64,000 nucleotides of DNA, taken from NCBI GenBank assembly GCA_027487775.1, contig JAIYCY010000025.1, positions 459,692 through 523,691 of the forward strand. Direction: 5' to 3'. Source of the stretch: Planctomycetaceae bacterium (GTDB taxonomy: Bacteria; Planctomycetota; Phycisphaerae; Tepidisphaerales; Tepidisphaeraceae). Shown in pieces: positions 61,576 through 64,000 of this stretch (its first letter is position 1; the number at the start of each line of letters is the position of its first letter). The position numbers were made by a program, and so were the translations under genes. Under the pieces are notes generated by a model. The model was not told where the DNA came from. It searched no databases and saw only the letters and a list, made by a program, of their open reading frames with translations.

Positions 61576-63183
61576 TCATTTTCGTTCGCGTCTTGGGGGC
61601 GGCGTGTAATCGCGCCAATCTCCCTCTGGCACGACGATCCTCACTTCGCCGAGGTAGTGTTCCCCGACGCGTCCGCGGACCTTCTCCGCGACCACGATTC
61701 TTTTGCGGATCAAGCGTGAGAGAAGCGGGTCTCTTTCGTCGTACAGGCCTGCCGGCAGCACGTACAATCGTGCGTCGTTTCGCTCGAGCGCCAGCGGATG
61801 ATCCAGCACGTCCACGCCCGCCAAAAGCTGCCTTTCACCGATCACGCGTCGACCCGACAGATACGCCAGGATGTTCCGCCTCGGCGCGACGATCGTCTCC
61901 GTTTCGTTCGTCGTCTCGCGGATCAGTTTCGCCACTTCGATGAGTTCCGGGATCGAACCCTCGCGATACTTTTCATAGAACGCCTCCGCGCGCGTCTGAT
62001 CCGTCCAGAGCGCCATGTCCGCACGACGTTGCTCGATCACAAACGACCCGATCCGACCCACGTTCAACAACACCGGCAACAACACCACCACCGCCAGGAC
62101 ATAACCCTGCCAACGCGGGCCGGTCTTGAGCGTGATTTTCACGCCCAGCAGCACCCAGCCGAGCCACAGCATCGGCATCACCATCAGGTAGTACCGCGGT
62201 TCGCTCGATCCGAGCAGCGTGACGGGATAGAGCAACAGCACGGGCAGTCCCCACATTGCGGATCGCCGCGTGAGCATCACCGCGCCCGCGAGCAACATCA
62301 CCGCCGACACCGGCAGCATCGCCTGCATGAAGAACGCATGATTCAGGTCTCGCCCGAGGATCACGCCCCAGTCCAGATTCGATCGTTCTTCGAATCTCAT
62401 TCTGATGGAATCGCGCAGGTCGCGTAGATACACCCCGTCATAGAACGTGTAGCGCTGGCTCATCGTGTCCAGCACCGCAAAAAGTCCCGCCGTCACGATC
62501 AAGAGCAACAGTCCGATCCCGTAGACGCGTCTGCGTTTTCCGCTTCGAGCCGGATGGAGCAGGCCCATCACGCAGATCAATCCCCAGGCGCCCGCCATCA
62601 CCCAAAATGTCGGCCTCATCGAAGCCGCGACGATCAGTCCCAGGCCCAGCATCAATAGCGCCCGCCAGCGCGGGCCTCTGTCCTGTCGCAACCACTCCCA
62701 CCCGAGCAGGGCCGCCACCACGCCGAATAAAAACGGCAGGTCCGTCATCACCTCATGCCCCTGCTTCACAAACCAGCCATTCAATCCCACCCCAAGCACG
62801 ACGAGCATCGCCACCCATTGCGGATAGCGAAGCTTCACCAGCGACTCGATCATCCGCAGCGTCACGCCCGCGAGCATCACCATCAACAGCAACACGGGAA
62901 CGACGGTCTGCCCAAACACCCGCTCCAGCCCCGCCAGCACCAGCGGCAATCCGGGGTAGGCGTGCGTGTCCAGATCCCCGGCAAACTTAAAGCCCTCCCC
63001 CGCCGCGATCGAATGCCCGATCCCCCGGTACAACGCACTATCCAGTCCGATCCGCCACACGCCGTTAAAACTGATCAGCAGAACAGCAAAGAGGACCGCA
63101 TAAACCACACGCCGATATCGCACCAGCCCTTCGCACCAGCCGAGCCGCAGCCTCTCCGTATCTCGATCCGACGCGTCCAACAT
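61576..63183 (-). CDS. Polytopic membrane protein, probable glycosyltransferase (GT39/ArnT-like)
   Basis: 535 residues with about 10-12 membrane helices in the first 390, then a soluble C-terminal domain of ~145 residues. The first loop has GLDSALYRGIGHSIAAGEGFKFAGDLDTHAYPGLP, with the acidic residue and Y-x-G-x-P pattern of lipid-linked sugar transferases such as ArnT/PMT. Later: KQGHEVMTDLPFLFGVVAALLG and SSEPRYYLMVMPMLWLGW. The family assignment is by pattern only. Divergent from the repeat array and the ABC ATPase gene beyond it; it is also the nearest gene to the SOUL protein. Confidence 0.75.
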   Translation of the reverse strand: MLDASDRDTERLRLGWCEGLVRYRRVVYAVLFAVLLISFNGVWRIGLDSALYRGIGHSIAAGEGFKFAGDLDTHAYPGLPLVLAGLERVFGQTVVPVLLLMVMLAGVTLRMIESLVKLRYPQWVAMLVVLGVGLNGWFVKQGHEVMTDLPFLFGVVAALLGWEWLRQDRGPRWRALLMLGLGLIVAASMRPTFWVMAGAWGLICVMGLLHPARSGKRRRVYGIGLLLLIVTAGLFAVLDTMSQRYTFYDGVYLRDLRDSIRMRFEERSNLDWGVILGRDLNHAFFMQAMLPVSAVMLLAGAVMLTRRSAMWGLPVLLLYPVTLLGSSEPRYYLMVMPMLWLGWVLLGVKITLKTGPRWQGYVLAVVVLLPVLLNVGRIGSFVIEQRRADMALWTDQTRAEAFYEKYREGSIPELIEVAKLIRETTNETETIVAPRRNILAYLSGRRVIGERQLLAGVDVLDHPLALERNDARLYVLPAGLYDERDPLLSRLIRKRIVVAEKVRGRVGEHYLGEVRIVVPEGDWRDYTPPPRRERK

Positions 63184-63703
63184 CGTCCGCCATTCTTAGC
63201 GCGATCGGCGCGCTTATCAATCCGTCGGCCCGATCCGCGTCCATCCGCCCTGCCCCTCCCCCCTCTCCGCCGACGCCCCCCGCCCGCCCGACGCCTCATC
63301 CCTCCACCCAAGCCCCACGCACGACAAGGAACACCCAACGCGTTCCTCATCCGGCAAGCTTCAGTACAAGGAACACGCAACGTGTTCCTCATCCGGAAAC
63401 CTCCAGTACAAGGAACACGCAGCGCGTTCCTCATCCGGAAACCTTCAGTACAAGGAACACGCAGCGCGTTCCTCATCCGGTAACCTTCAGAACAAGGAAC
63501 ACGCAAAGCGTTCCTCATCCGGTAACCTTCAGGACAAGGAACATACAGCGTGTTCCTCATCCGCAAGCCGCCACGAGCACGCGCCAACGGCCCGCAGCGA
63601 GTCGGGACGGGGCCACTGCTTGCGTCGGGGCTTCCTCTGCTGGATCGACTGTTCCGCCCGATCGCGTAGAGGCTTCGCCTCTGACTTTCTGCTACGCTAT
63701 TGC
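63184..63703. other. Repeat-bearing intergenic region
   Basis: 520 bases between divergent genes, dominated by the six-copy 42-bp array (63325-63566). The rest is GC-rich with no gene. Confidence 0.6.
63325..63566. repeat. Six tandem 42-bp repeats with internal palindromes
   Basis: Units begin at 63325, 63367, 63409, 63451, 63493 and 63535, exactly 42 bases apart. Each contains a stem such as GGAACACG-CAA-CGTGTTCC (perfect in the second unit) and the spacer CTCATCCGG. Because 42 is a multiple of three, both strands stay open across it (a minus-strand frame repeats MRNALRVPC), but coding is unlikely. Confidence 0.92.
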
Positions 63704-64000
63704 ATGGTGGAACCCATTCTCGACATCCATGACCTGAGTTTTGCCCGCCGCGGGAGGTCGATTCTCAACGCCGTTCAGCTTCGCGTGCCTGCGGGCAGTG
63801 TGCTGGGGATCATCGGGCCCAACGGCGGTGGGAAGACCACGCTGTTGAAGTTGATTCTCGGGATCGAGCATCCGACGCAGGGTCAGATCCGCATCGCCGG
63901 ACTCAATCCGCGACGGGCCGTCCTTTCGGGACGACTGGTCGGATATCTGCCACAGTCCCCGCAGTTGAGTCTGAACCTTCCGATCACGACGCGTGACCTC
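63704..64000 (+). CDS. ABC transporter ATP-binding protein, metal-type, 5' part
   Basis: 99 codons from the ATG at 63704 to the end of the window, still open. Reads MVEPILDIHDLSFARRG, then VPAGSVLGIIGPNGGGKTTLL (Walker A), ILGIEHPTQGQIRIAG, and the Q-loop VGYLPQSPQLSLNLP. This resembles ATPases of zinc/manganese/iron ABC importers (ZnuC-like). The signature motif and Walker B lie beyond the window, so the substrate group is only a guess. No permease gene is visible. Confidence 0.85.
   Translation, partial: MVEPILDIHDLSFARRGRSILNAVQLRVPAGSVLGIIGPNGGGKTTLLKLILGIEHPTQGQIRIAGLNPRRAVLSGRLVGYLPQSPQLSLNLPITTRDL

Noticed and set aside
63325-63566. CRISPR array
   Set aside because: The units are near-identical over the whole 42 bases, with no variable spacers, and no cas gene is present.
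63075-63587. 170-residue repeat protein (MRNALRVPC repeats) on the minus strand
   Set aside because: The frame is open only because the repeat length is a multiple of three; it overlaps the start of the membrane-protein gene and has no good ribosome binding site. Proteomics could overturn this.

Overview
The window looks like chromosome from a Gram-negative, flagellated bacterium of the Planctomycetota, most likely class Phycisphaerae. The sequence is GC-rich. It encodes three proteins with C-terminal PEP-CTERM sorting signals, an exosortase-type CPBP protease, a secreted subtilase with the planctomycete-type 'LExLExRxLS' N-terminal motif, a dockerin-like protein, LpxD (hence lipid A) and a five-helix SdhC. 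No rRNA, tRNA, prophage, insertion sequence or CRISPR array was recognised. Gene density is high and most genes are housekeeping or envelope genes. All assignments were made by eye from motifs; no database search was run.

Layout. 1-6.7 kb: two lipoproteins, a lipoprotein combining a FlgI-like (flagellar P-ring) region with HEAT-like repeats, NrdR, and divergent GatB. 6.7-8.7 kb: a long non-coding stretch with a 129-bp inverted repeat, then a PEP-CTERM protein. 8.8-16.8 kb (minus strand): a tightly overlapping operon for a nonulosonic (sialic/legionaminic-type) acid and its transfer, in the order Maf/DUF115 protein, SpsF-like/degenerate radical-SAM fusion, NeuA, NeuB, NeuC, followed by an HDOD regulator. 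This is probably flagellin glycosylation. 16.9-23.6 kb (minus): Mn-type superoxide dismutase, LpxD, two bacterial-PH membrane proteins, an amidohydrolase and a small membrane protein. 23.7-26.4 kb (plus): CPBP protease, MauE/DoxX-like protein, FlaA1/CapD-type dehydratase. 26.5-32.8 kb: a membrane protein, an aldo/keto reductase, a stand-alone tRNA-binding domain, RecN and a PilZ-like protein. 33-38.8 kb: subtilase, a nucleotidyltransferase that has lost its catalytic acids, a bactofilin, a zinc-ribbon bactofilin and a LysM membrane protein. 39.3-47.8 kb: a small membrane protein, a lipoprotein, RadA, SerA, TruB, SdhC and SdhA, without SdhB. 48-52.3 kb: two PEP-CTERM proteins and a DUF1579 protein. 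52.5-64 kb: LepA, an MDR oxidoreductase, DNA polymerase I, a DUF1508 protein with a histone-H1-like tail, a hypothetical protein, an SDR epimerase, a SOUL protein, a polytopic membrane protein, a 42-bp tandem repeat array, and the start of an ABC ATPase.

How the genes fit together. The strongest functional unit is the nonulosonate/Maf operon. Its upstream half holds an unusual protein whose radical-SAM-like domain has lost the iron-sulfur cysteine motif. The FlgI-like lipoprotein and possibly the FlaA1-type dehydratase could belong to the same flagellar/glycan theme. The bactofilin, zinc-ribbon bactofilin and LysM genes lie in a row and suggest a cytoskeleton-to-wall scaffold. Short tandem palindromic repeats sit at or over gene 3' ends in several places (35.2, 58.5 and 63.4 kb), and a non-palindromic 13-bp repeat lies at 37.6 kb. 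I did not find a complete, clearly new multi-gene system. The best candidates for novelty are the degenerate radical-SAM fusion, the FlgI-HEAT lipoprotein, the zinc-ribbon bactofilin locus and the repeat arrays.
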